In this document: positions 37,522-47,304 of the stretch, one piece after another
How positions within the stretch are numbered: position 1 is the first letter of the stretch
Layout of the letters: every line of letters begins with the position of its first letter
Origin: Candidatus Alistipes intestinigallinarum
GTDB lineage: Bacteria > Bacteroidota > Bacteroidia > Bacteroidales > Rikenellaceae
DNA length: 64,000 bases
Assembly (NCBI GenBank): GCA_019115745.1
Contig: DXDA01000065.1
Location: 1 to 64,000, forward strand
Direction: 5' to 3'
Position numbers and translations under genes: made by a program
Notes under the pieces: generated by a model
The model's input: only the letters and a program-made list of their open reading frames with translations
What the model was told of the DNA's origin: nothing
Databases searched by the model: none

Positions 37522-40500
37522 ATGGACAAAACATGGACTACAACCCGTTTCGGGGGGGGGATTTTTTACCGCCTTCGTAACATTTTACTGCTCGCGCTGC
37601 TTGCGTTGTGGCTGCCCGCGTCGGGGGCCGACATGCCGCGTATCACGCTCCGGCTGGAGGGTGTCACGCTCAGCGAGGCGCTCCGCCGGGTAAGCAACGC
37701 CGCAGGCTACGAATTTTTCTACAATTCGGGGCAACTGCACGACATCGACAAACGCATCGACGCCTCGTACACCAATACGCCGTTGCAGGAGGTCCTCGAC
37801 GAAATCTTCGCCGACACGCCCTTTGCAGCCCGCATTCAGGAGCGGACGATCGTCGTCTACAGCCGTCCGGCCTCCAGTCCGCAGAAGGCCCCCGCACAGG
37901 AGGAGCAGATCACGCTGGCAGGTACGGTCTGCGATGCCGCGAACCGGCAGCCGATGGTCGGCGTAACGGTCGTCGTCGAGGGTTCGACGGTCGGCACGGC
38001 CACGGACGCCTCCGGGCAGTGGTCGCTGACCCTTCCGCCGGGAGTATACAACGTTCTCTTCTCGTTCGTGGGCTACGAGCCCCACGTCCGCCACTACAAC
38101 GGCCGCAATGCCTCGGAATTCCGCGAGGTGAAACTCATGCAGTCGACCGTCGAGGTGGGCGACGTGGTGGTCACGGGCGTCTATCAGCGCAAGAAGGAGA
38201 GTTTCACGGGTTCGGCCACGACGTTCAAGAGCAAGGAGCTGATGGCCGTCGGCACGCAAAGCGTGCTGCAGAGTCTGGCGACGCTCGACCCTTCGTTCAA
38301 GATCACGGAGAGTGTCCAGTTCGGTTCGGACCCGAACCGGATGCCGGATTTCGAGATCCGCGGCAAGAGCAGCGTCGTGGGACTCAAGGAGGAGTACGGC
38401 ACCGACCCGAACCAGCCGCTGTTTATCCTCGACGGTTTCGAGACGACGCTCGAAACGGTCATGAACCTCAACATGAACCGCGTGGCGTCGGTGACACTGC
38501 TCAAGGATGCGGCATCGACGGCCATCTACGGATCGAAGGCGTCGAACGGCGTGGTGGTCATCGAGACCAAAATGCCCGAACGCGGCCGGCTGCAACTCTC
38601 CTACAAGGGAGACTTCAGCGTCACGACCGCCGATCTGACGGACTACAACCTGATGAACGCCTCCGAGAAGCTGCAGTTCGAGACCCTGGCTGGCGTCTAC
38701 ACCGACACCAGCGACATGTCGAACCAACTGCGTCTGGACAATCTGCGCAACGAACGCCTCAAGGGCATTGCCCAGGGCATCGACACCTACTGGCTGAGCG
38801 AACCCCTGCGTACGGGTTTCACCCACAAGCACAACCTCTACGCCGAAGGCGGCGAGGAGAAGATCCGCTACGGCATCGGCCTGAGCTACGGCGGGGTGCA
38901 GGGTGTGATGAAGGGTTCGGACCGCGAGACCATCGGCGGGAACATCGACCTCATCTACCGTACGGGGAAATTCCAGTTCAGCAACAAACTCACGATCGAC
39001 TACCAGAAGACGAACGACCCGACCGTCTCATTCGCGGAGTATGCCGCCGCCAACCCCTACTACAAGAAGACGAACGAAAACGGAGAGATCGAAAAGTATC
39101 TCTATTACTACCGGAACGAAGAGACGGGCGAGACCGAAGCGATCGGGAATCCGCTCTGGAATGCCCACCTGAACAACTACGACAAGGGTGACAAGTTCGG
39201 GTTCACGAACAACTTCATCCTCGAATGGTTCGTCATGGACGATTTCCGCGTGCGCGGCAAATTCGGAATCACCCATTCGAGCGCCACCAGCGAAAACCGG
39301 CTTTCACCGCTACACACGGATTTCGACGACCTGGAGGAGACCGAAAAGGGACTCTATTCGCATTCGCAGACCAAAAGCACCAGTTACGAAGGCGACATCA
39401 CGGCCACTTACGGACGCCTGTTCGGGGGCAAACACATGGTCAATGCGGTGGCAGGATTCAATTTCAGTTCGAACCGGTCCGTAAGCAACGGCTACAAGGC
39501 AAGCGGATTCACCGACGACCAGTTCGGAGCGCCGTCGTTCGCCAACGGGTACCCGGAGGGCGGGAAATCGACCTATACGCAGACTCAAACCCGGGCTGCA
39601 AGTTTCTATTTCAACGGAGGTTACGCCTATGACAACCGCTATCTGCTCGATGTGAACTACCGCAGCGACGGGGCCTCGATGTTCGGCACGAACAACCGCT
39701 TCCGGACAACCTGGTCGGCAGGTATCGGCTGGAATATCCACAACGAGGCATTCATGCGCGGGACGAACTTCTTCCAGTTGCTGAAACTCCGCGCCTCGGC
39801 CGGCAATCCGGGCAACCAGAATTTCGCGGCCTACCAGGCATTCTCGACCTACGTCTTCAACGGCTGGATGACCAACATCTTCGGCACGGGCGTGGTGCTG
39901 AACCAACTCGGGAACGAGGATCTGGCCTGGCAGCAGACCATCAACTACGACGCGGGATTCGATGCGACGATGTGGGGCAACCGCATCAATGTGACGTTCG
40001 ACTACTATGTAAAGATCACCGACCCGCTGCTGGCGATCATCACCACCCCGGGATCGATGGGTATCACCTCGCTGGCGATGAACGCCGGGCAGCAGAAGAC
40101 CAACGGCGTGGAGCTGACGTTCCGCATCTCTCCGATTTACCGTCCCGAGGAGCGGATCAACTGGAACATCAGCCTCAACGGCACCCATGCCAAGGCTCGT
40201 TACGCCAAGATCGGCAACGCCTTCGCCTCGCTCAACGAAGAGGGCCGCAACTCGCTTTCGGGAACGACCCGCTACTACGACGGCGGCAGTCCGACGGCCA
40301 TCTGGGGCGTTCGCTCGGCCGGCATCGACCCTGCAACCGGAAAGGAGCTTTTCATCAAGAAGGACGGCAGCTATTCGTTTACCTACGACACGGCGGACGA
40401 GGTGGTGCTGGGCGATACGGAGCCCAAACTCGAAGGCGTTCTCGGCACGACCTTCTACTACAAGGGATTCACCCTGGGCGCCTACTTCCGCTATGCCCTC

Positions 40501-40881
40501 GGGGGACAGATCTTCAACACGTCGCTGTTCGAAAAGGTCGAGAATATCTCCACGGCGGATGTCTATCAGAACCAGGACAAACGGGCGCTCTACGACCGGT
40601 GGTCCCCCGACAATCGGGAGGCCTATTTCAAGGGGATCTCGCTCGTTCAGAAGACCGACAAATCGTCGCGCTTCGTCATGGACGAGAACTACATCGAGGG
40701 AGAGTCCTTCTCGATCGGTTATGAATTCACGCAGAAATTCGTCAAACGGCTGGGGCTCTCGGCCCTGACCGTACAGGCCTACATGAACGACATGTTCCGA
40801 CTCTCGACGGTCAAGAACGAACGGGGTATCGACTATCCCTTTGCCCGGACGGTTTCGCTCTCCGTCTCGGCCACCTTCTGA
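37522..40881 (+). CDS. SusC/RagA family TonB-linked outer membrane protein with N-terminal STN domain
   Basis: STN region ITLRLEGVTLSEALRRVSNAAGYEFFYNSG; CarboxypepD-like domain; PLFILDGFETTLETV; VTLLKDAASTAIYGSKASNGVVVIETK; C-terminal VSATF. Confidence 0.95.
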   Translation: MDKTWTTTRFGGGIFYRLRNILLLALLALWLPASGADMPRITLRLEGVTLSEALRRVSNAAGYEFFYNSGQLHDIDKRIDASYTNTPLQEVLDEIFADTPFAARIQERTIVVYSRPASSPQKAPAQEEQITLAGTVCDAANRQPMVGVTVVVEGSTVGTATDASGQWSLTLPPGVYNVLFSFVGYEPHVRHYNGRNASEFREVKLMQSTVEVGDVVVTGVYQRKKESFTGSATTFKSKELMAVGTQSVLQSLATLDPSFKITESVQFGSDPNRMPDFEIRGKSSVVGLKEEYGTDPNQPLFILDGFETTLETVMNLNMNRVASVTLLKDAASTAIYGSKASNGVVVIETKMPERGRLQLSYKGDFSVTTADLTDYNLMNASEKLQFETLAGVYTDTSDMSNQLRLDNLRNERLKGIAQGIDTYWLSEPLRTGFTHKHNLYAEGGEEKIRYGIGLSYGGVQGVMKGSDRETIGGNIDLIYRTGKFQFSNKLTIDYQKTNDPTVSFAEYAAANPYYKKTNENGEIEKYLYYYRNEETGETEAIGNPLWNAHLNNYDKGDKFGFTNNFILEWFVMDDFRVRGKFGITHSSATSENRLSPLHTDFDDLEETEKGLYSHSQTKSTSYEGDITATYGRLFGGKHMVNAVAGFNFSSNRSVSNGYKASGFTDDQFGAPSFANGYPEGGKSTYTQTQTRAASFYFNGGYAYDNRYLLDVNYRSDGASMFGTNNRFRTTWSAGIGWNIHNEAFMRGTNFFQLLKLRASAGNPGNQNFAAYQAFSTYVFNGWMTNIFGTGVVLNQLGNEDLAWQQTINYDAGFDATMWGNRINVTFDYYVKITDPLLAIITTPGSMGITSLAMNAGQQKTNGVELTFRISPIYRPEERINWNISLNGTHAKARYAKIGNAFASLNEEGRNSLSGTTRYYDGGSPTAIWGVRSAGIDPATGKELFIKKDGSYSFTYDTADEVVLGDTEPKLEGVLGTTFYYKGFTLGAYFRYALGGQIFNTSLFEKVENISTADVYQNQDKRALYDRWSPDNREAYFKGISLVQKTDKSSRFVMDENYIEGESFSIGYEFTQKFVKRLGLSALTVQAYMNDMFRLSTVKNERGIDYPFARTVSLSVSATF
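37552..37560 (+). repeat. G9 homopolymer tract within the 5' end of the SusC coding sequence
   Basis: CCCGTTTCGGGGGGGGGATTTTTTACC, codons 11-13 region. Confidence 0.9.
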
Positions 40882-40907
40882 CCGCTAACCGCCAAACACC
40901 GAAGCAC

Positions 40908-42359
40908 ATGAAACACATCATAACAACTTGCCTGATCGCCGCTGCGACACTCGGCAGCGGATGCAGCAACTGGCTCGACGTACAGCCCTACGACCAGATC
41001 TCCGAGGAGCAGCTTTTCAGTTCGGAGGAGGGATTCCAGAAGCTGCTCAACGGCATCTACATCGAACTCAACTCCACGGAACTCTACGGCGGATCGCTCG
41101 GTCCCGAGATGATCGAGGTCATGGGCGGCGCCTACGAGATCGGCGACGAAGCCGTCAAATGGGGCAACTACCCGGATCTGAAGCGCTACGACTATGCCAG
41201 CGATTATTGGCGCGACCGCCTGGACGTAACCTGGAACAAGGCCTATGCGCTGATTCTGAACTGCAACAAGCTGCTCGAAGGACTCGAAGGGCGGGAATCG
41301 CTTTTCGCAGCGGGCCACGCCGCCATCATCCGCGGGGAGGCTTTAGCTCTGCGCGCCATGCTCCATTTCGATCTGCTGCGGCTTTTCGGTCCGGTCTACT
41401 CGCAACACCCCGAAGCGGCCTCGATTCCCTACTACACCTCACGGACGACGACTCCCGAGCCGTGTCTGGCGGCCAGCGAGGTCATCGCCCGCATTCTGAC
41501 AGATCTGACCCAGGCCCGCAGGGAGTTGGCCAACGATCCGGTGATCAGCGAAGGCACACTCATGAGTGCCGATCCGAGCGGGGGCTCCTCGTTTTTACGC
41601 TACCGGGCGCTGCGTCTGAACTATTATGCCGTCACGGCGCTCGAAGCGCGAGTCCAGCTCTATGCGGGGAATCGGAGCGAAGCCCTGAACCGGGCGCTCG
41701 AAGTGATCCGGGCCGCCGACAAGGGCATCTTCCCCTTCGTGGACCGCACGGCGGTCGTGGGAACGGACGACCCGGACCGGATCTTCTCCACGGAAGTTCT
41801 CTTCGCCCTTTCGCACAGCAGCCGCAACCAGATCTTCCTCGACTATTTCAGCCCCACGCGCACGACGTTCGTCTTCAAGATGGAGTCAGCGCTCATCAGC
41901 CAGGTGATCTACGGCGGCGGACAAACCACCGGGGGTTATCAGGACGACTACCGCAACCGGGTTGGCTGGAGCACCTCGGGGACCAACCGCTACTTCTACA
42001 AATATGCAGACATGGCGGCCAGCGGTTCGATCGAGAATACGATGATTCCGATGCTGCGATTGGGTGAGATGTACCTCATCGCCGCCGAAGCGCAATCGGA
42101 CGTGCTTGCCAACGGAGCCTCGTACATCAATATCCTGCGCCGCGCCCGGGGCATCAGCACCACCCTGCCGACCCTTACGCAAGAGCTGCTCATCTACGAA
42201 TACATCCGCGAACTCTACGGGGAAGGGCAGCTCTTCTACCTCTACAAACGGCTCTACACGACGATCATCCGCTCGGCGACGGAGAATCAGAACACACCCC
42301 CGAGCAGCAACGTCTTCGTCGTTCCGCTTCCCGATTCCGAAACCGACAACATTCAATAG
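40908..42359 (+). CDS. SusD/RagB family lipoprotein
   Basis: Lipobox GSGCSNWLDVQPYDQISEEQLFSSEEGFQKLLNGIY; EALALRAMLHFDLLRLFGPVY. Confidence 0.94.
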   Translation: MKHIITTCLIAAATLGSGCSNWLDVQPYDQISEEQLFSSEEGFQKLLNGIYIELNSTELYGGSLGPEMIEVMGGAYEIGDEAVKWGNYPDLKRYDYASDYWRDRLDVTWNKAYALILNCNKLLEGLEGRESLFAAGHAAIIRGEALALRAMLHFDLLRLFGPVYSQHPEAASIPYYTSRTTTPEPCLAASEVIARILTDLTQARRELANDPVISEGTLMSADPSGGSSFLRYRALRLNYYAVTALEARVQLYAGNRSEALNRALEVIRAADKGIFPFVDRTAVVGTDDPDRIFSTEVLFALSHSSRNQIFLDYFSPTRTTFVFKMESALISQVIYGGGQTTGGYQDDYRNRVGWSTSGTNRYFYKYADMAASGSIENTMIPMLRLGEMYLIAAEAQSDVLANGASYINILRRARGISTTLPTLTQELLIYEYIRELYGEGQLFYLYKRLYTTIIRSATENQNTPPSSNVFVVPLPDSETDNIQ

Positions 42360-42368
42360 TCCTCACAC

Positions 42369-43127
42369 ATGAAACTGCGAACGCTAACGATACTTCCGGC
42401 GCTGCTCCCGCTGCTGCTGCCAATGGGATGCCAGGAGCGCCTCCCGCAACACTTCGAGTCCATCGAGGGGATCTACTTCAACAACCAGCAAAACAACGGT
42501 ACGCTCGTCGACAGCGCCTCGTACACGTTCATCTACGAGGATCGGGACGAGATGGAGGTTACGGTGCGCATTCAGCACCTGGGACGTCTGTCCCAGACAC
42601 CGCGGCCGGTCAACCTGCGGGTCACGTCGGCCAATGCCAGCGAAGGGGTGGATTATGCGGTTACGGGCGAGGCTCTGCTGCCGGCCAACGCCACGAATTT
42701 CGACTTTCCGATCCGGCTTTACCGCACCGAAGCGCTGAAGAGCGAGACCAAACAACTGGAGATCGCACTCTCGGCCAACGACTTTTTCTGCATTCCGTTC
42801 ACGGAGCAGATTCTGTCGGGAGGCGATACGGTCTCGACGGTGCGTTACAGGATCTATTTTTCGGATCAGTTCACGGCGCCGCCGAAGGGGTGGCAAACGC
42901 TGTTCATCGGCGCCTTCTCGCAACAGAAGTTCGAACTTATCTGTGACGTAATGGAGATTTCACGATCGGATTTCAACGAAGAGGGGAAGATCTCCTCCGC
43001 CAAATGGATGTACATCCAGAGTACGATGATCAATTATGTAGCCGAACAGGAACGGCTGCGCGATGTCGGACAGGAGTACGACGAACGTGCTTTCGACGAA
43101 TCGGGCGCACCGTTGACATTCGCATAA
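42369..43127 (+). CDS. DUF4843 domain-containing lipoprotein
   Basis: LPMGCQER lipobox; GIYFNNQQ...SYTFIYEDRDEMEVTVRIQHLGRLSQTPRPVNLRVTSANASEGVDY. Confidence 0.8.
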   Translation: MKLRTLTILPALLPLLLPMGCQERLPQHFESIEGIYFNNQQNNGTLVDSASYTFIYEDRDEMEVTVRIQHLGRLSQTPRPVNLRVTSANASEGVDYAVTGEALLPANATNFDFPIRLYRTEALKSETKQLEIALSANDFFCIPFTEQILSGGDTVSTVRYRIYFSDQFTAPPKGWQTLFIGAFSQQKFELICDVMEISRSDFNEEGKISSAKWMYIQSTMINYVAEQERLRDVGQEYDERAFDESGAPLTFA

Positions 43128-43146
43128 CCTTCGCAACGAGAAAAAG

Positions 43147-44715
43147 ATGAAAATCAAAAATTGGATAATTGCCCTGACGGCGGGTTCCCTGCTGGCGTCG
43201 TGTGCGGGCGATCTGGGGAATTACGATTACCACGCGCTGAAGGAGCCCGTCATCACGGGCATCGAGGCGGATCTTTCGGTCCTGACCCATACACGACTGA
43301 GCCTGCACCCCGATCTGGGTTCGGAAGCATTTCCCGACAGCGACTACACCTTCGAATGGCGGGCCCTTTCGCTGAGCGACAACACGACCATGACGGTACT
43401 GGGTCAGACGCGCGATCTGGAGTATGATGTGGAGTTGTTTCCGGGGAGTTACCTGTTGCTGTTCCGGGTGATCGAGCGCGCCACGGGGATCTTCTGGCAG
43501 GCGGAATACAACCTGCAGGTGAGCGAATCGACCTCCGAAGGGTGGATGGTTCTCTGCGCCGAAGGTCCCGAGAAACGGGCCCGGCTGGACATGGTCTCGA
43601 AGGTTACGGGCGAGACCTATCTCGACGTTCTGTCGGAAAACGGAATGCCCGAACTCCGGAATCCCTATCGCATCCAGTGGTCGCGCTTCGCGGACAGCGA
43701 ATCCCCCTACTATCTGCTTACGGGAGACGGAGCGACCCGTTTGGGGCGCAGCGGTTTCGAATGGAAGGAGGAGTACCGCCTGCAGTACGAGATGGGGAAT
43801 TCGGACATCCCGGCCCCGGAAGCCGTCACCGACGTAACGGCGGCCAAGATGATGGTCTACGGATCAAAGGTTTACTATGCGGAGTGTCTGGTCGGAGTGG
43901 GTCTTTTCGGTCCGGTTTCCGGAGTCTCGTTCCGCACCGCGCCGGTCATCGGCTGCAACATCTCGACACAGAATATCGTAGTCCCGGCAGCCATGTTCTA
44001 CGATCTGGACAATCGCCGCTTCATGGCCTACGCCCCGAATCTGCGGAGCAACGATGTCGGCGGTTATGAGGCCCTGCACGAGATGAACGACCTGATCACG
44101 CTGCTGGGCGAGATGGACAACGGCGGCAAGGTGACCGGCACGGCCTTCGAACGCTTTCCCCAGGGGAAGGAGTTCGTCTGGATGGAGAATACGAAGTACG
44201 ACCCCAACAACACCTCCGCGGGCATCATCTACACGGTATTGCGGGACGGGGAGGAGTACACGCTCTACGGCACCCAGCTCGGCGAATTGTGGAGTGCCGT
44301 CAGTCTGGGCGGTCCGGCCTTTGCCGTGGGGCGTGCCGCCTGGGCCGACTTGTCGGCCTGTCCGCAGATCGGTCAGGCGAGCCAGTTTGCCTTCAGTTCG
44401 CTGCGGAGCATGATGTACTACGCCGTCGGCGGGAGCGTCTATGCCGTCGATCTGTCCCAGACGCCCGTACAGACCACGCGTCAATTCTCGCTTCCGGACG
44501 AGGAGATCGTCTGCATGAAGTTCAACATCTACCGCCAAAGCGAGAACCTCAACCGCTCGTACGACCTGGTTGTCGGGAGTGTGAAAGGCGACGAAGGGAC
44601 GTTGCGGGTCTATGAAGGGTTCGAATCCGACGGTGATTTCCGCAACGTAACCCCGGAGGTCTATCCGGGACTTGGGCGGATTGTCGACGTCACCTACCGG
44701 GAAATGCTGAAATAA
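43147..44715 (+). CDS. PKD-like family lipoprotein
   Basis: LLASCAGDLGNYDYHALKEPVITGI...YTFEWRALS; position after DUF4843 typical of this gene set. Confidence 0.75.
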   Translation: MKIKNWIIALTAGSLLASCAGDLGNYDYHALKEPVITGIEADLSVLTHTRLSLHPDLGSEAFPDSDYTFEWRALSLSDNTTMTVLGQTRDLEYDVELFPGSYLLLFRVIERATGIFWQAEYNLQVSESTSEGWMVLCAEGPEKRARLDMVSKVTGETYLDVLSENGMPELRNPYRIQWSRFADSESPYYLLTGDGATRLGRSGFEWKEEYRLQYEMGNSDIPAPEAVTDVTAAKMMVYGSKVYYAECLVGVGLFGPVSGVSFRTAPVIGCNISTQNIVVPAAMFYDLDNRRFMAYAPNLRSNDVGGYEALHEMNDLITLLGEMDNGGKVTGTAFERFPQGKEFVWMENTKYDPNNTSAGIIYTVLRDGEEYTLYGTQLGELWSAVSLGGPAFAVGRAAWADLSACPQIGQASQFAFSSLRSMMYYAVGGSVYAVDLSQTPVQTTRQFSLPDEEIVCMKFNIYRQSENLNRSYDLVVGSVKGDEGTLRVYEGFESDGDFRNVTPEVYPGLGRIVDVTYREMLK

Positions 44716-44732
44716 CGAAATTGCAAGATACC

Positions 44733-45887
44733 ATGAAACGACCCATGAAGAGATTCTGGATTCTGCCGACGCTGCTGTTTGCAGCCACGGCCTGTGCGCC
44801 GCAAGGGGGTTATACGCTCATCGGCGAAGTTCCCGAGGTATGGGAAGGGAAAAGCGTCGTGCTCTATGCCGTTGACGGCGGGAGTGCCGAGCCTCTCGAC
44901 AGTACGACCGTTTCCGGCGGGCAATTCCGGCTGAAGGGGGTCCTCGCCACTCCGCGGCGCTGCCGGGGCGTCGTCTACCTGAATCCGAACGACCGCACCG
45001 CGCGTGACACGCGGATTTCATTCGAGGTGCTGCTCGACAGCACGCAGGTCACAGCCCGCTATGACGCCCTCCAGGGTCAAGAAGCATTTACGCTGTCGGG
45101 CGGTGCCACCCAGGAGGCCATGCAGGAGTTCCGCCGCGAACAGGCCGCGCTGAGCGGAGCATACGACCGCCTGTTTGACGAATACATCGACACGTTCTAC
45201 CATCGCTCCGACCGTCAGAAGGGCATTGCGCTGGCGCGTCGTCTCACGCAGCTCAATGAACAGATTCTCAGCCGCAAGATCGACTACATCCGCAGCCATC
45301 CGAACTCGGGAGTAAGCCTGCAACTGGCCGATGAAGTGGCGCACAACGCGGCCATCCCGACACGGGACACGCTCACGGCGCTGATCGGAATGCTCGCACC
45401 GGACCTCCGCGCCTCGGCCGCGGGACAACGGCTCGCAACGCTGGCCCGCAGCAAACGGATGCTGTGCGGCGAGCAGCTTCCCGATCTGACGGTCATCGAC
45501 CCGCAGGGGCAGCCGCATTCACTTTCGGAGCTGCTGCTTCCGGGGCACTGTACGCTTGTGGAGATCTGGGCCTCGTGGTGTTCACCGTGCCGCGACGACA
45601 TTCCCTACTTGCGGGAGGCGTATGCCCGCTACCACGATCGGGGATTCGACATCGTCGGCATTTCGATCGACACCCAATGCGACGCCTGGCAACAGGCCCT
45701 CGCCTCGGAGAAGATGGCATGGCGTCAATACAACGATCCCGAGCGGAGGAGTTTCGGAGCCTTTGAGACCGGCTCCGTTCCGACATCGATTCTGGTCGAC
45801 GAACAGGGTCGGATTCTGCTGCTGGAAGCCCGCGGCGGCTGGCTGGGCGCCGCACTCGAAACCAGGTATGACAAACAAAGGAAATAG
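44733..45887 (+). CDS. TlpA/DUF4369-type thioredoxin-fold lipoprotein
   Basis: Lipobox ATACAPQG; DUF4369-like N-terminus; CTLVEIWASWCSPCRDDIPYLREAY. Confidence 0.88.
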   Translation: MKRPMKRFWILPTLLFAATACAPQGGYTLIGEVPEVWEGKSVVLYAVDGGSAEPLDSTTVSGGQFRLKGVLATPRRCRGVVYLNPNDRTARDTRISFEVLLDSTQVTARYDALQGQEAFTLSGGATQEAMQEFRREQAALSGAYDRLFDEYIDTFYHRSDRQKGIALARRLTQLNEQILSRKIDYIRSHPNSGVSLQLADEVAHNAAIPTRDTLTALIGMLAPDLRASAAGQRLATLARSKRMLCGEQLPDLTVIDPQGQPHSLSELLLPGHCTLVEIWASWCSPCRDDIPYLREAYARYHDRGFDIVGISIDTQCDAWQQALASEKMAWRQYNDPERRSFGAFETGSVPTSILVDEQGRILLLEARGGWLGAALETRYDKQRK

Positions 45888-45893
45888 CCAATC

Positions 45894-47252
45894 ATGAAGA
45901 GACTGTTGATTCTCCCGTTGCTGGCGCTGGCCTCGGCCTCCTGCGCCCCGCAACAACCCGAGGAGGCTCACCTCCGCATCGAAGTGACGAACCCGACGCT
46001 TTCGAGCGTCGGACTGCTCGTCGACCGCACGACGGCCTACACGGCCGAATTGGACAAACACGGCCGGGCAACGATCACCCTGCCGGGCGTCGAATACCTC
46101 TACGCCCGACTCGTCTATGGCGAACAGACGCGTCCGTTATTCATCCAGCGGGGCGACGGTGCAACGGCCCGTTTCGACGGATTGCACTTTGCCGAGAGCC
46201 TCGAAGTCGACGGCAAGAACCGGGCCGCCAACGACTATCTGCGTACGACAACGCTGCCCGAAGGGCCTTCGTATGACGTCTCGTGGGATGAGTTTGCGCA
46301 AGGGCTCCAGGAGCAATGCACGGGCATCGCCCGGCTCCTCGAAGTCCGGGGACTCGACAGTTTGTGTCCGGATTTCGCCCGCATCGAGCGGCTTCGTCTG
46401 CGTTATGCCTATGCCCAGCCGATGCTGGTTTACGAGATGGGGCACCGGATGATGACCGGAGACACGACCTTCCGGGTCGGGCCGGCGCTGACGGATTCGG
46501 TCCGCAAGCTGGTAGTTGCCCGCGAGGAGCTGGCCGACGTTCCGGAGTATCGGGATTTCCTGCGCTTCGGGATTCCGTTACTGCTGCAGGACGAAGGGGT
46601 TGCGATCGAAAACTCCTACGACCGCACGGTAGCCACGATGCGTTACATCGGCGAACGGTTCCCGGACGGACGGGTCAAGCAGTCGATGCTTCGTTCGCTG
46701 GCGCTCGAATACCTCCAGGCCGAGGGGGTCCGCAACACCGGGGAGCTGCAGAATCTGGCCAACAGCTATCTGACCGATCCCCGGATGCTGGCCGACTACC
46801 GGGCCGAGATTTCGCGTCACGACCTGACGGCTGCCGGGCGTCCCTCGCCGGACTTCACGGCTGTTGACCGTACGGGCCGGCGCTATACGCTGTCCGACTT
46901 CCGGGGGAAATACCTCTATATCGATCTGTGGGCATCCTGGTGTGGGCCCTGCAAGCGGGAGCTTCCTCATCTGAAACGCCTTTCCGAGCGTTTTGCGGGC
47001 CGGGAGATTCTTTTCCTGGGGCTTTCGGTGGACAGTGAGCGCGACGACTGGGAGAAGGCTCTCGACAGCGAGGAGCTTCCGGGGACTCAATTGTGGCTGG
47101 ATCCGTCGAGCAGTTTTGCGGCCGACTACGGAGTTGACGGCATTCCCCGCTTCATTCTGTTGGACAAGGAGGGGCACATCGTAGAGTCCAATATGCTGCG
47201 TCCGTCCTCCGAAAGAATCGATTCCTATCTCGAATCGCTGAAAGACATTTGA
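45894..47252 (+). CDS. TlpA family thiol-disulfide oxidoreductase lipoprotein
   Basis: Lipobox ASCAPQQP; YLYIDLWASWCGPCKRELPHLKRLSERF. Confidence 0.9.
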   Translation: MKRLLILPLLALASASCAPQQPEEAHLRIEVTNPTLSSVGLLVDRTTAYTAELDKHGRATITLPGVEYLYARLVYGEQTRPLFIQRGDGATARFDGLHFAESLEVDGKNRAANDYLRTTTLPEGPSYDVSWDEFAQGLQEQCTGIARLLEVRGLDSLCPDFARIERLRLRYAYAQPMLVYEMGHRMMTGDTTFRVGPALTDSVRKLVVAREELADVPEYRDFLRFGIPLLLQDEGVAIENSYDRTVATMRYIGERFPDGRVKQSMLRSLALEYLQAEGVRNTGELQNLANSYLTDPRMLADYRAEISRHDLTAAGRPSPDFTAVDRTGRRYTLSDFRGKYLYIDLWASWCGPCKRELPHLKRLSERFAGREILFLGLSVDSERDDWEKALDSEELPGTQLWLDPSSSFAADYGVDGIPRFILLDKEGHIVESNMLRPSSERIDSYLESLKDI

Positions 47253-47304
47253 CCCTCATATCAAAATTCTCTAAATCTCTGTTAAACCTCAAACATTTGC
47301 AACC

